Positions 35,157-46,500 of a stretch of 64,000 nucleotides of DNA are shown here, piece by piece (position 1 is the first letter of the stretch; each line of letters opens with the position of its first letter). Both the position numbers and the translations under genes were made by a program. This DNA is from Pseudaeromonas aegiceratis. GTDB lineage: Bacteria > Pseudomonadota > Gammaproteobacteria > Enterobacterales > Aeromonadaceae. The notes under the pieces are model-generated. The model was not told the DNA's origin and searched no databases. It saw nothing but the letters and a program-made list of their open reading frames with translations. The stretch is from positions 1,240,001 through 1,304,000 of the forward strand of contig NZ_CP158016.1 in the NCBI RefSeq assembly GCF_046254905.1. Reading direction: 5' to 3'.

Positions 35157-36170
35157 ATGCAGATAGGGACCACGGTCGGCGAATTTATCATCCGTCAGCA
35201 GGCGGATTTTCCCCACGCCACGGGGGAGCTCAGCTCCTTGCTCTCCTCCATCGAGTTGGCGGCCAAGATCGTCAACCGGGAGATCAACCGGGCGGGGCTG
35301 AGTCACCACATCCTGGGCTCCATGGGGCAGACCAACGTGCAGGGGGAGGAGCAGCAGAAGCTGGACTGGTATGCCAATGAGCAGTTCAAGCTGGCATTGG
35401 CGGCCCGGGGGGAGGTGTGTGGCCTGGCCTCGGAGGAGGAGGAGGACTTCGTCGCCTTCGACCCCTTGCAGGGGCGTCACTCCAAGTATGTGGTGCTGAT
35501 CGATCCCCTGGACGGCTCCTCCAACATCGATGTCAACGTCTCGGTCGGCACCCTCTTTTCCATCTACCGCCGCCTGACCCCGGTGAACACGCCGGTGCAG
35601 CTGGATGATTTTCTGCAGTCGGGGCGGGCCCAGGTGGCGGCTGGTTACATCATCTACGGCTCCTCCACCATGCTGGTGTACAGCACGGGGCGTGGGGTGA
35701 ACGGCTTCACACTGGATCCCTCCCTGGGCAGTTTCTGCCTGTCCCATCCCCAGATGCAGATCCCGACCCAGGGACGCATCTACTCCATCAACGAGGGCAA
35801 CTATCTGAAGTTTCCCGCCGGGGTGAAGCAGTACCTCAAGTACTGTCAGGCCATTGAGAACGACGAGGGGCGGCCCTACACGGCGCGCTACATCGGCTCC
35901 CTGGTGGCGGACGTGCATCGTAACCTGCTCAAGGGCGGCATCTACCTCTATCCCGCCGGCAGCAATGCCCCCCAGGGCAAGCTGCGGCTGCTGTACGAGT
36001 GCAATCCGTTGGCGCTGCTGATTGAGCAGGCAGGCGGGTTGGCGACGGACGGTCAGACTCCGATACTGGACCTGCCGCCCCAGGCGTTGCATCAGCGCAC
36101 GCCCTTCTACGCCGGCTCCCGTGACATGGTGTTGCGGCTGCAGGGCTTATTGGCTGAGCATGGCGCTTAA
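35157..36170 (+). CDS. fbp: Fructose-1,6-bisphosphatase class I
   Basis: This 337-residue enzyme removes the 1-phosphate of fructose 1,6-bisphosphate in gluconeogenesis. It has the metal-binding glutamates in VCGLASEEEED (about 88-98), the hallmark DPLDGSSNIDVNVSVGT (about 117-133) and substrate-binding motifs such as GSLVADVHRNLLKGGIYLYP (about 250). The length is close to that of E. coli Fbp (332). A GAGG ribosome site precedes the ATG. It stands alone after the kdsB terminator. Confidence 0.95.
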   Translation: MQIGTTVGEFIIRQQADFPHATGELSSLLSSIELAAKIVNREINRAGLSHHILGSMGQTNVQGEEQQKLDWYANEQFKLALAARGEVCGLASEEEEDFVAFDPLQGRHSKYVVLIDPLDGSSNIDVNVSVGTLFSIYRRLTPVNTPVQLDDFLQSGRAQVAAGYIIYGSSTMLVYSTGRGVNGFTLDPSLGSFCLSHPQMQIPTQGRIYSINEGNYLKFPAGVKQYLKYCQAIENDEGRPYTARYIGSLVADVHRNLLKGGIYLYPAGSNAPQGKLRLLYECNPLALLIEQAGGLATDGQTPILDLPPQALHQRTPFYAGSRDMVLRLQGLLAEHGA

Positions 36171-36221
36171 GTCATAAAGAAAAGACAGCCGTTAGGCGCC
36201 TTTTTTGCCACGGGAACCGAG

Positions 36222-37190
36222 TCAAGGCCGCCAGTTGAGCGGACTGTTTTCTCTGGGCTTGGGGACCAGCTGCCAGCGTTGCAGCTGGCTGCGGCTGAAC
36301 CAGTAGCTGGCGCGCTCGCCGATGCGGATCGGCAGGGCCGAGGCCGGGGTGCCGCTCAGGATGCGCTGGGCCAGTTGACCGGCCAAAATGCCCTGATCGT
36401 AGCCGTGGATCACCAGGCCCCCCACGGCACCTTGGGGACCGATGCTGAATTCCCAGAAGGCAAACAGCGGCACAGGGCTGTGCTGGGCGCTCCACTGCAG
36501 CACCGTCTCGGCGTCCACCGGCAGGCCATCGGCGTCCTTGAGGGTGTGATAGAGGCCGATGAACAGGGCCTGATAACCGGTCTCTTTGGCCTTGAGCACC
36601 TGTTGTTGCCATTGCTGGTAGTCGTTGGTCTGGGCCAGATCCACCCGCAATCGGCCCAAGGTAACCGTTTGCTTGGCGCCAAAATTGTCCATCAGGGCGG
36701 TGCTGGAGACAGAGCTGGCATCAAATAGCACCTTGACCTGGCTGGCATCGCCCAGCATCTGGGTCATCTCCAACAGGTTGCGTTTCATCAGGGGCCGCTC
36801 CAGCACCCCAGTGATGAGGGGCTGACCATAGACCCCCACGTGCCGGGGATTGTCGTTCATGCCGAGAAACACCACAGGGGTGCCGTGATTGGCGATGCGC
36901 AGCGCCAGCAGATCGATGGCGTTGTCATCACCGAGAATGACCAGATCCGGCTTCTGCTGCAGATAGGCGCGCCAAGCCTGGTCGCCTTGGGCGGCGAACT
37001 GGCTGGGGGGCAGGCGTTTGGTGTCCAGGTAGACATGGCTGAGCTGCTGGCCGGGCAGGGCGACCGCCAGGCCACGACTGTATTCCAGGATCCAGGGATG
37101 ACCTGGGTGATAGCTATGGATCACCATGACGTTCGCCGCCGAGGTCCAGGCGCTGAACAGCCACAGTAGCAGGCAAAGCCAGCGGGTCAT
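36222..37190 (-). CDS. ABC transporter substrate-binding protein (PF04392-like)
   Basis: A 322-residue secreted protein with a signal peptide (MTRWLCLLLWLFSAWTSA, cut near 18) and a two-lobe periplasmic-binding fold. The start VMVIHSYHPGHPWILEYSRGL and later PDLVILGDDNAIDLLA, GTPVVFLGMNDNP and FAFWEFSIGPQGAVGGLV are like the ABC_sub_bind family that often senses signals for regulators. I chose the ATG at 37190 because GGGAGG lies six bases upstream; an ATG eight codons earlier lacks this. No permease or ATPase is nearby, so its partner is elsewhere or it works as a sensor subunit. Confidence 0.75.
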   Translation of the reverse strand: MTRWLCLLLWLFSAWTSAANVMVIHSYHPGHPWILEYSRGLAVALPGQQLSHVYLDTKRLPPSQFAAQGDQAWRAYLQQKPDLVILGDDNAIDLLALRIANHGTPVVFLGMNDNPRHVGVYGQPLITGVLERPLMKRNLLEMTQMLGDASQVKVLFDASSVSSTALMDNFGAKQTVTLGRLRVDLAQTNDYQQWQQQVLKAKETGYQALFIGLYHTLKDADGLPVDAETVLQWSAQHSPVPLFAFWEFSIGPQGAVGGLVIHGYDQGILAGQLAQRILSGTPASALPIRIGERASYWFSRSQLQRWQLVPKPRENSPLNWRP

Positions 37191-37274
37191 CTGCACCTCC
37201 CTATGCGGATTCAAGGAATCATACTAACCCAGTTTTACCGGCCACTACTGCGAGTCAACGCAGAGAGTCTGGCA

Positions 37275-38627
37275 TCAGGCCAGGCGTTTTAGCACCTTGA
37301 GGCGCAGGCGTCCCTCATGCAGGCGGGTTTCCACCTCGTCCCCCTCTGCCACCTGCCGACTGCTATGCAACAGGGTGCCCTGGCTGTCATAGGTGAGGGC
37401 GTAGCCTCGGGCCAGTATGGCCAGGGGGCTCAAGTCCTGCAGGCGGGCGACCGCCAGGGCCAGTCGTTGGCCACAACGGTGGGTTTGCGTTTGCGCAGCC
37501 AGGACGAGCCCATGTTCCAGTTGGGCCAGTCGCTGCCGCTGGTGGGCCAATCCCTGGGCCGGGCTGGCGGCCAGCAGGCGCTGCCGTAGCCGTTCCAGCC
37601 GTTGGGCGGCCGGCAGGGGCAGGCGTTGACCGGCCTGCTCTAGCCGCGCCAGCAAGCGATCCCAGCCTTGCTGGCGTTGCTGCAACTGACGCAGGGGATC
37701 CTGCTGTTGCAGGCGGCGCGCCAGCAGCTGCAGCGGTTGCTGCTGCAGGGCCAGGCGATGACGAAGGCTGCGCTCCAGACGGCGGGCCAGCAGGGCGAGG
37801 CGCTCCTGGCGGTGGCCCAGATCTGGGCTCACCAGCTCGGCGGCGGCCGACGGGGTGGGGGCGCGCAGGTCGGCGGCGAAGTCCGCCAGGCTGACGTCCG
37901 TCTCATGGCCCACGGCACTGACGATGGGGATGGGACTGGCGGCGATGGCCCGTACCAGGCGTTCATCGTTGAAGCACCAGAGATCTTCCAGAGCGCCGCC
38001 GCCGCGGCCGATGAGCAGCACGTCACATTCGGCCCGGGACCAGGCCTGTTCCAGGGCCTGCAGCAGGCGCGGCGCGGCCTCGGCGCCCTGTACCGGACTG
38101 GGATAGAGCACCACCGGCAGATCCGGTGCCCGGCGGGCCAGCACCTGCAGCATGTCGCGGATGGCGGCGCCGGTGGGGGAGGTGATGATGCCAATCTGGC
38201 GCGGATGCCGGGGCAGGGGCCGCTTACGCTCCTGGGCAAACAGCCCCTCGGCCTGCAGGCGCTGCTTGAGCTGCTCCAGCTGCAGCTGCAGCTGCCCCTC
38301 GCCAAACAGTCGCATGCTCTCCACCACCAGCTGGTAGTCGCCTCTGGGCTCGTACAAGGAGAGCTTCGCCTGCACCAGCACCTGTTGGCCGTCCTGGGGA
38401 CGAAAGGCCACCCGGCGGTTATTGCCACGGAACATGGCACAGCGCACCTGGGCGCCGGGATCCTTCAGGCTGAAGTACCAGTGCCCAGAGCCGTGCAGCA
38501 CCAGATTGGACAGTTCGCCGGTCAACCAGACCTGGCCGATTTCATCTTCCAGCAACAGGCGGACGGTACGGTTGAGGTGGCTGACGGTGAACGGCTGGCT
38601 GGGTGTGGTCAACATGGGGCGGCTCAT
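37275..38627 (-). CDS. xseA: Exonuclease VII large subunit
   Basis: XseA with XseB degrades single-stranded DNA from both ends. It has an N-terminal OB-fold (FTVSHLNRTVRLLLED, then GELSNLVLHGSGHWYFSLKD), a catalytic domain with IGIITSPTGAAIRDML, the metal-binding region VLLIGRGGGALEDLWCFNDE and VSAVGHETDVSLADFAADLRAPTPSAAAE, and a long glutamine/leucine-rich coiled-coil C-terminal half. I set the start at MSRPMLTT (38627); ATGs at 38645 and 38615 are alternatives. It is divergent from guaB, as in E. coli. Confidence 0.94.
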   Translation of the reverse strand: MSRPMLTTPSQPFTVSHLNRTVRLLLEDEIGQVWLTGELSNLVLHGSGHWYFSLKDPGAQVRCAMFRGNNRRVAFRPQDGQQVLVQAKLSLYEPRGDYQLVVESMRLFGEGQLQLQLEQLKQRLQAEGLFAQERKRPLPRHPRQIGIITSPTGAAIRDMLQVLARRAPDLPVVLYPSPVQGAEAAPRLLQALEQAWSRAECDVLLIGRGGGALEDLWCFNDERLVRAIAASPIPIVSAVGHETDVSLADFAADLRAPTPSAAAELVSPDLGHRQERLALLARRLERSLRHRLALQQQPLQLLARRLQQQDPLRQLQQRQQGWDRLLARLEQAGQRLPLPAAQRLERLRQRLLAASPAQGLAHQRQRLAQLEHGLVLAAQTQTHRCGQRLALAVARLQDLSPLAILARGYALTYDSQGTLLHSSRQVAEGDEVETRLHEGRLRLKVLKRLA

Positions 38628-38699
38628 TTGTGACGGAGGCAACATTATGGTGAGGACGGCGGCTCAAAAAAACGTTTTGCTGAAAAAAACACAAAGTGC

Positions 38700-38728
38700 T
38701 TTACCTGCAGGGGGGAACTGCCTAGAAT
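38700..38728 (+). promoter_or_regulatory. guaB promoter
   Basis: TTTACC and TAGAAT are separated by exactly 17 bases, a sound sigma-70 promoter about 50 bases before the guaB start. Upstream, AAACGTTTTGC (38670-38680) resembles half of a PurR operator, but the other half is poor. Confidence 0.65.
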
Positions 38729-38781
38729 CTCGCTGCAATATTTTACCCACCTCCCACAACCGCTTTAGGTGAGATATTGCC

Positions 38782-40245
38782 ATGTTACGGATTGCTAAAG
38801 AAGCCCTGACCTTCGACGATGTGTTGTTGGTTCCGGCACACTCCCTCGTTTTGCCCCATACCGCCGATCTGCGTACTCGCCTGACGCATGATATTCAGCT
38901 GAACATTCCCATGGTCTCCGCTGCCATGGATACCGTTACCGGTGCCCGGCTGGCCATTGCCCTGGCTCAGGAAGGCGGACTCGGTTTCATCCACAAGAAC
39001 ATGTCCATCGAAGAACAGGCCGACAAGGTACGCCGAGTCAAGAAGTTCGAGAGCGGCATAGTGGCGGATCCCGTCACGGTTCACCCCGAGATGACCATCG
39101 CCGACATCAAGGAGCTGACCTACCGCAATGGGTTTGGTGGCTTCCCCGTGGTTACCAATTCCGGCGAGCTTGAAGGCATCATCACGGGTCGTGACGTGCG
39201 TTTCGTCACCGATCTCTCCATCAAGGTGCACGAGGTGATGACGCCCAAGTCCCGCCTGGTGACGGTGCGGGAAAATGCCTCCCGTGAAGAGGTGCAGGCC
39301 CTGATGCAGAAGCACCGCATCGAGAAGGTGCTGATCACCGACGACCAGTTCCACCTGAAGGGCATGATCACCGTCAAGGATTTCCAGAAGGCCGAGCGCA
39401 AGCCCAACGCCTGTAAGGATGCCATGGGCCGTCTGCGGGTTGGTGCCGCCGTCGGCGCCGGTGCCGGCAACGAAGAGCGGGTCAAGGCCTTGGTGGAAGC
39501 CGGGGTCGACGTGCTGCTCATCGACTCCTCCCACGGTCACTCCCAGGGTGTCCTGGATCGCATCAAGGCGACCCGTGAAGCCTTCCCGCAGCTGCAGATC
39601 GTCGGTGGCAACGTGGCCACCGCCGCCGGTGCCCTGGCGCTGGCCGAGGCCGGTGTCAACGCCGTCAAGGTGGGGATCGGTCCTGGCTCCATCTGTACTA
39701 CCCGTATCGTCACCGGCTGCGGCGTGCCGCAGATCACTGCGGTGGCCGATGCGGTGGATGCGCTGGCCGGCAGCAAGATCACCGTCATCGCCGACGGCGG
39801 TATCCGCTTCTCCGGCGACATCTCCAAGTCCCTGGTGGCAGGTGCCAACTGTGTCATGGTGGGCTCCATGTTCGCCGGCACCGAGGAGTCTCCCGGCGAG
39901 ATCGAGCTGTACCAAGGACGCTCCTTCAAGTCCTACCGCGGCATGGGCTCCCTGGGCGCCATGTCCAAGGGTTCTTCCGATCGTTACTTCCAGTCCGACA
40001 ACGCCGCCGACAAGCTGGTGCCGGAGGGGATCGAAGGCCGGGTGGCTTACAAGGGGCTGCTCAAGGAGATCATCCACCAACAGATGGGTGGCCTGCGCTC
40101 CGCCATGGGCCTGACCGGCTGTGCCACCATCGACGATCTGCGCACCAAGGCCGAGTTCGTCAAGATCACCGGCGCCGGGATCAAGGAATCCCATGTGCAC
40201 GATGTGACCATCACCAAGGAAGCGCCCAACTATCGCATGGGCTAA
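38782..40245 (+). CDS. guaB: Inosine-5'-monophosphate dehydrogenase
   Basis: GuaB oxidises IMP to XMP, the first committed step to GMP. The 487-residue protein has the N-terminal AKEALTFDDVLLVPAHS, two CBS domains (about 95-205; VMTPKSRLVTVRENASREEV and LITDDQFHLKGMITVKD), and the catalytic loop GIGPGSICTTRIVTGCGVPQ with its cysteine at about residue 304. The flap arginine region GRVAYKGLL follows. It is transcribed with guaA 95 bases downstream. Confidence 0.97.
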   Translation: MLRIAKEALTFDDVLLVPAHSLVLPHTADLRTRLTHDIQLNIPMVSAAMDTVTGARLAIALAQEGGLGFIHKNMSIEEQADKVRRVKKFESGIVADPVTVHPEMTIADIKELTYRNGFGGFPVVTNSGELEGIITGRDVRFVTDLSIKVHEVMTPKSRLVTVRENASREEVQALMQKHRIEKVLITDDQFHLKGMITVKDFQKAERKPNACKDAMGRLRVGAAVGAGAGNEERVKALVEAGVDVLLIDSSHGHSQGVLDRIKATREAFPQLQIVGGNVATAAGALALAEAGVNAVKVGIGPGSICTTRIVTGCGVPQITAVADAVDALAGSKITVIADGGIRFSGDISKSLVAGANCVMVGSMFAGTEESPGEIELYQGRSFKSYRGMGSLGAMSKGSSDRYFQSDNAADKLVPEGIEGRVAYKGLLKEIIHQQMGGLRSAMGLTGCATIDDLRTKAEFVKITGAGIKESHVHDVTITKEAPNYRMG

Positions 40246-40297
40246 CGTGACAGGCGGGGCGCAGGCCCCGTCTTGCTTTATTCCTTTCGTGTTTATC

Positions 40298-40319
40298 ACC
40301 GGCACAGACGTGTGCCGGT
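40298..40319 (+). other. Perfect hairpin in the guaA leader
   Basis: ACCGGCACA and TGTGCCGGT are perfectly complementary nine-base arms around a GACG tetraloop, 22 bases before the guaA start. No T run follows, so it does not look like a terminator. It could stabilise the guaA message or mark processing between guaB and guaA. Confidence 0.6.
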
Positions 40320-40340
40320 CAGTTAATTATCAGGGCCATC

Positions 40341-41982
<1,642 letters not shown>

Positions 41983-42013
41983 TATCTGATCTCTGCACTA
42001 TTTCTCACGCCGC

Positions 42014-43141
42014 TCACCCCATCTTGATCTGATAGCGGGTATTCCTGCCGCCTCCTGGCAATTTCTCAAGACAGCCTTTCTCCAATAAGCCGGCCAGATG
42101 GCGCGTGGCCGTGGCCTTACTGACCTTGGCCACCCTCTGATATTGGCTGGCGCTGATGCCCTGCAAAAAGCAGTTCTCGCCCCCGTCTAACAGCCGGTTT
42201 AGCACCTTGATCTGCTCGGTACTCAGCCGCTCACTACCGTGTTGCTGCCAGAACCGGCTCTTGGCCAGAGTGCGGGTGATCGCCTGCTGGGCCAGTTCTA
42301 ATGTGGCATTCAATGTATCCAGAAACCAGACCAGCCAGGCAGTGATATCCAGGCCGCCTTTTTGGGCCTGCTCCAGCACCCGATAGTAATCGGCGCGCCG
42401 TTCTAGGATCGCTACCGACATGGCATACAAACGGATGCTCTGGCTATCGGCCTGGGAGAGTGCCAGATCGGTGAGGGCGCGGGTGATGCGACCATTGCCA
42501 TCATCAAACGGGTGCAAGGTGACAAACCAGAGGTGGCAGATGGCGGCACGCAGCAGTGGATCCTGGCTGGGGTCGTTCAGGCTGGCGTTGAACCAGTCGA
42601 TAAAGGCGGCCAATGCCGATTCGAGTCCCTGGCGTGGCGGAGCCTCGAAATGTACGGTTGGGCGATCCAGTCGTCCAGATACCACCTGCATCGGCTCTTC
42701 ACCGCGCAGCTGACCCACGCGCACGCGCTGTAATGTCCAGTCAGCGGCGGGAAACAACCACTGATGCCATTGCAGCAGGCGCTCCAGGGTCAGCGGCTGA
42801 TGTCGATTGTCGATGGCATCGAGCATCATGGCAGCCAGGCCTTCGGAGCGATCCGAGATGGGGTAGGTCTGCTCTTCGGATACGCCAAGCCGACGGGCCA
42901 GTGATGAGCGCACCGATTGCGCATTGAGCCGTTCATCTTCAATGGCCGAGGAGGCGAGGATATTCGCCAGCAGGGTATCCAGCGCCTGGTCTTGTTGTGC
43001 CTGCGTCGAGCCTTGGGCAGCATGGGTGCCAAGCAGCAGCCCCAGATTGCGTTGCGCCGTCCGTAGCCGTGGCTGTAGTGGTTCAGTCTGCCAGCAAAAG
43101 TGCGGCCAGCCTTGCTGTTGCCAGATCCAGTTAGCGGTCAT
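42014..43141 (-). CDS. Fic-family AMP-transferase with winged-helix C-terminus
   Basis: Fic enzymes usually transfer AMP to hydroxyl groups of target proteins. This 375-residue protein has a DUF4172-like N-terminus (WQQQGWPHFCWQ) and an inhibitory-helix motif SSAIEDE at about 64-70, near the (S/T)xxxE(G/N) consensus but with D after the glutamate. The complete catalytic motif HPFDDGNGR is at about 210-218. The C-terminal 60 residues (GISASQYQRVAKVSKATATRHLAGLLEKG) form a winged helix-turn-helix. I chose the ATG at 43141 (MTANWIWQQ); an ATG four codons earlier is possible. Four operator-like half-sites lie just upstream, so it may repress itself. Confidence 0.9.
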   Translation of the reverse strand: MTANWIWQQQGWPHFCWQTEPLQPRLRTAQRNLGLLLGTHAAQGSTQAQQDQALDTLLANILASSAIEDERLNAQSVRSSLARRLGVSEEQTYPISDRSEGLAAMMLDAIDNRHQPLTLERLLQWHQWLFPAADWTLQRVRVGQLRGEEPMQVVSGRLDRPTVHFEAPPRQGLESALAAFIDWFNASLNDPSQDPLLRAAICHLWFVTLHPFDDGNGRITRALTDLALSQADSQSIRLYAMSVAILERRADYYRVLEQAQKGGLDITAWLVWFLDTLNATLELAQQAITRTLAKSRFWQQHGSERLSTEQIKVLNRLLDGGENCFLQGISASQYQRVAKVSKATATRHLAGLLEKGCLEKLPGGGRNTRYQIKMG

Positions 43142-43181
43142 CTGCTTGCCCATTCCTTTTCGGTTACAAGATCACGCCAGA

Positions 43182-43244
43182 TGAGCCGAATCGAACACAT
43201 ATTCGGCTCATGTAATGAGCCGATAATAGCGGTGATTCGGCTCA
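43182..43244 (-). promoter_or_regulatory. Two tandem inverted repeats upstream of fic
   Basis: Two copies of TGAGCCGA-N13-TCGGCTCA occur at 43182-43210 and 43216-43244, with centres 34 bases apart. The inner half-sites also form TCGGCTCA-N5-TGAGCCGA. The first copy lies about 40 bases from the fic start. These are well suited to bind a dimeric winged-helix protein, most simply the C-terminal domain of the Fic protein itself. The identity of the binder is inference. Confidence 0.75.
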
Positions 43245-43556
43245 GGACACAACCGGTATAGCGAAACGAGTCTGCAGGAGGAGTGCGCTATTCGGTCGAG
43301 GTTGCGGTGGGCACTGATAACTCACGGATTTTTAGCGGCTAAAATTCTATCCGTTGCCTCCATTCCATGATGAAGCTTGATCTGTTTTCGTGATGAATCA
43401 CTGAGTTCGCATTAACTCATTGATGAGTCGATTGTTTTACATATATGAGTCAATCATATGGTTCCAATAGTGGACTCTTCTCAGTAAAGTTGAAAAGACA
43501 GTTTTTACCCCAGTACGTCAGCGTCTGGAGATCCTGCGGCGATTCATGAGGAATAA

Positions 43557-46500
43557 GTGGTGGCAATTTTTGACATTGAAAAAGACGACTTGCTCCGCTT
43601 ATCCGATCTTCAACTAGAAGAGTTGATTGCCCGCCTCGCCGAGGCCGAAGTGGCTGCGCATGGTCATAGCCCTGCGTATGTAAATTGGTCCGGTTCAATC
43701 AATGCTCCTGATGGTGGCATTGATATTCATGTGCAAGTTCCGGTTGAACAGTTAAAAACAGGTTTTCTGAAGAGGTCCGATACGATCCTTCAGGCTAAAA
43801 AGCATTCGATGCCGAAGGCCTCTATCAGCAAAGAAATGCTCACCGATGGGCAATTGTCGCCGACGATATCTGAGCAAGCTGCCAGGGGTGGGAGCTATAT
43901 CATCGTCAGCTTAGAGGATGATTGCTCTCCTCTTATGAAGGAGGATCGCCTCCAAGCTATGCAGGCTGCAGTAGCGGATGACCCTAATAGCGGCAATCTT
44001 CACCTGGACTTCTACGACCGCTCAAAACTGGCTCAATGGTTGCGACAACACCCGTCTATCATGCTCTGGACAAAAAGAAAGCTGGGTCAGGGATACTCTG
44101 GTTGGCAGCCATACGGCGCATGGAGTAATCCACCAGCGGACGCGACGGATACATTGATTTCGGCCCCTGGCGTCACTGTTACCTTGCCCTCAGAAAAAGG
44201 GTTAACGCTCAGTATTAGTGATGCTATCGATCCAATGCGAGAGCTGATTCGGTCTACCAATAAGGCGGTTCGCATCACGGGGTTATCTGGTGTTGGCAAG
44301 ACCAGAATTGTTCAGGCTCTCTTCGATGAAACGGTCGGCACAAATGCTCTTGACCGGACTATTGCGGTCTATGTCGATACCGGTGAGGATCCGGATCCTT
44401 CTGCGACAGCAATGCTTGATCGACTGATTGCAGAAGGCCGAGAGGCCATCATGATCCTCGATAACTGTCCTTCAGCGTTGCACTCTTCGCTGGCCAGCAA
44501 GATATCAGCCGCAGGTGGTAAGGTGAGCCTTATTACGGTTGAGTATGACATCAGAGACGACAAGCCTCAGATGACAGCGGTCATCCATATTGAAGCGGTT
44601 GGACCAGAAGTGGCAGAACAGCTTCTGCTCCGTCGTTTTCCCAACATTGGGCAGAATAATGCCCGCCGCATCGCAGTGTTTGCTGATGGAAATGCGAGGG
44701 TATCTCTGGCCATCGCCGAGAGGGTAGCGGAAGGCGAGAGCTTGGCTCAACTTTCGGATGCGCAGTTATTTGATCGTTTGTTTGAACAGCGAAACCATCC
44801 GGATGATGACCTTCGGGAACAAGCTGAAATACTGTCCCTGGTCTATTCGTTCTCGGTCGAAACGATCGAGGAAAGCCAAAACGAACTTGAGGTGTTGGGT
44901 TCTATCTCCGGACATTCTGAAAGGCAGTTGTATCGGTCCGTTAATAAGTTATTGGACCGTCACATTGTGCAGAAAAGATCCCATTGGAGAGCCATCCTTC
45001 CTCATGCCATTGCCAACAAGTTGGCGTCAGTGGCACTTGATAGCATTCCGGCTGCTCAACTCAGGGCGACCTTTGAAGTGGCTGGGCGTCAGCGTTTACT
45101 CATGTCGTTTGCACACAGGCTTGGCCTATTGCATGACCACCCAGTAGCAAAAGAGATCGCTGAGAGCTGGCTTCAGCCAGATGGGCTGTTGGGGCGGATA
45201 ACCGCGTTGGACGATATGTCGGCGCGAATGCTTGACTACATTGCCCCTGTCGCACAGGACGCTCTGCTCGACAGGATCGAGGCGGTGCTGACCGTAGATG
45301 ACTTTAAAGGTATGAAGCCGGGTTACAACCCGCGGCGGACAACAATACTCAACCTGTTGCAATTGTTGGCGTATGAACCGAGCGCTTTCGAACGGTGTAT
45401 CCGCCTACTCATTCATGTGGCTGACCATGAAGAGGAGAACAACAGCATCAATTCGGTGCGTAATCAGATCACGCCATTTTTTCAGGCGTATCTATCTGGT
45501 ACGCATGCCACGTTAGCGCAGCGCATTGTCATCATGAATGAATGTCTTTTATCAACCGTTGCTGGTCGTAGGTCGCTGGGTTTTCAGATGCTCTCTACAG
45601 CCTTGGAGGATCGATGGACCAGGTTTGGCGGGAATGAGTTTGGAGCTCGTCCAAGAGACTTTGGCTTTTACCCCAATCATGATGAACTTGTTGAGTGGCG
45701 CAGCGCCTTTATCAACGTGGCTGTGCAATTGGGAACTTCCGGCACTCCTGAGCTTGCAGAACCAGCAAGGCTGATCATGGCGAACACTTTTCGAGGGATG
45801 TGGCGTCACGTAGCGATGAGGAACAAACTCGTTGAGGCTGCTTACAAGTTACACGCACATTACCCCTGGGGTGAAGGTTGGAAAGCTGTCCGTTCCACGA
45901 TCTATTTTGACCATACCAAACACAAAGACGGTGATGATTTTGAGCCGCTGCCGGATAACCTCGCCGCACTGGAGAAGGCGTTGGAGCCTCATGATCTGGT
46001 TCCGACAATTATGATGTACGTGTTGAGCAGGGTACATAACCCTTTGGCTCTATACGATGATGATTGGAATCATCACGACACTGACAAGTATTTCAAGGCC
46101 GATAGCCAACTTAACGGCAAGGCGCTCCAATTGGGTGAGGTGTTTGCGGCATCAGGCTTACAACTTGACGAGTTGGGACCCAACCTGTTCTCCTGCGATC
46201 GGATGCCTTATCGAAGAGCATTTGGGATAGGGCTAGCGAGGGGGGCACATGACTTGCGAACCTGCTGGCAGCAACTCATCGATCAGCTCGATAAGCAACC
46301 CGATGACCATAAGAACTATTTAGTGTTTGATGGTTTTATCGAAGAGACTGCCGTTATCGATCCAACTCTTGCTCAGGAGCTGCTCGATCAGTGTGCACAA
46401 CATCCTGCACTTCGACACGATTTGGTCTATTTGCATCCTCATAGAAAATTTATAGAAACCGACTTGGAGCGTTGCTTGGCGCTTCTGGATGATCCTGATA

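Noticed and set aside
36171..36215. Terminator between fbp and the periplasmic binding protein gene
   Set aside because: A T run is present after GGCGCC, but the stem before it is only three to four pairs in either direction.
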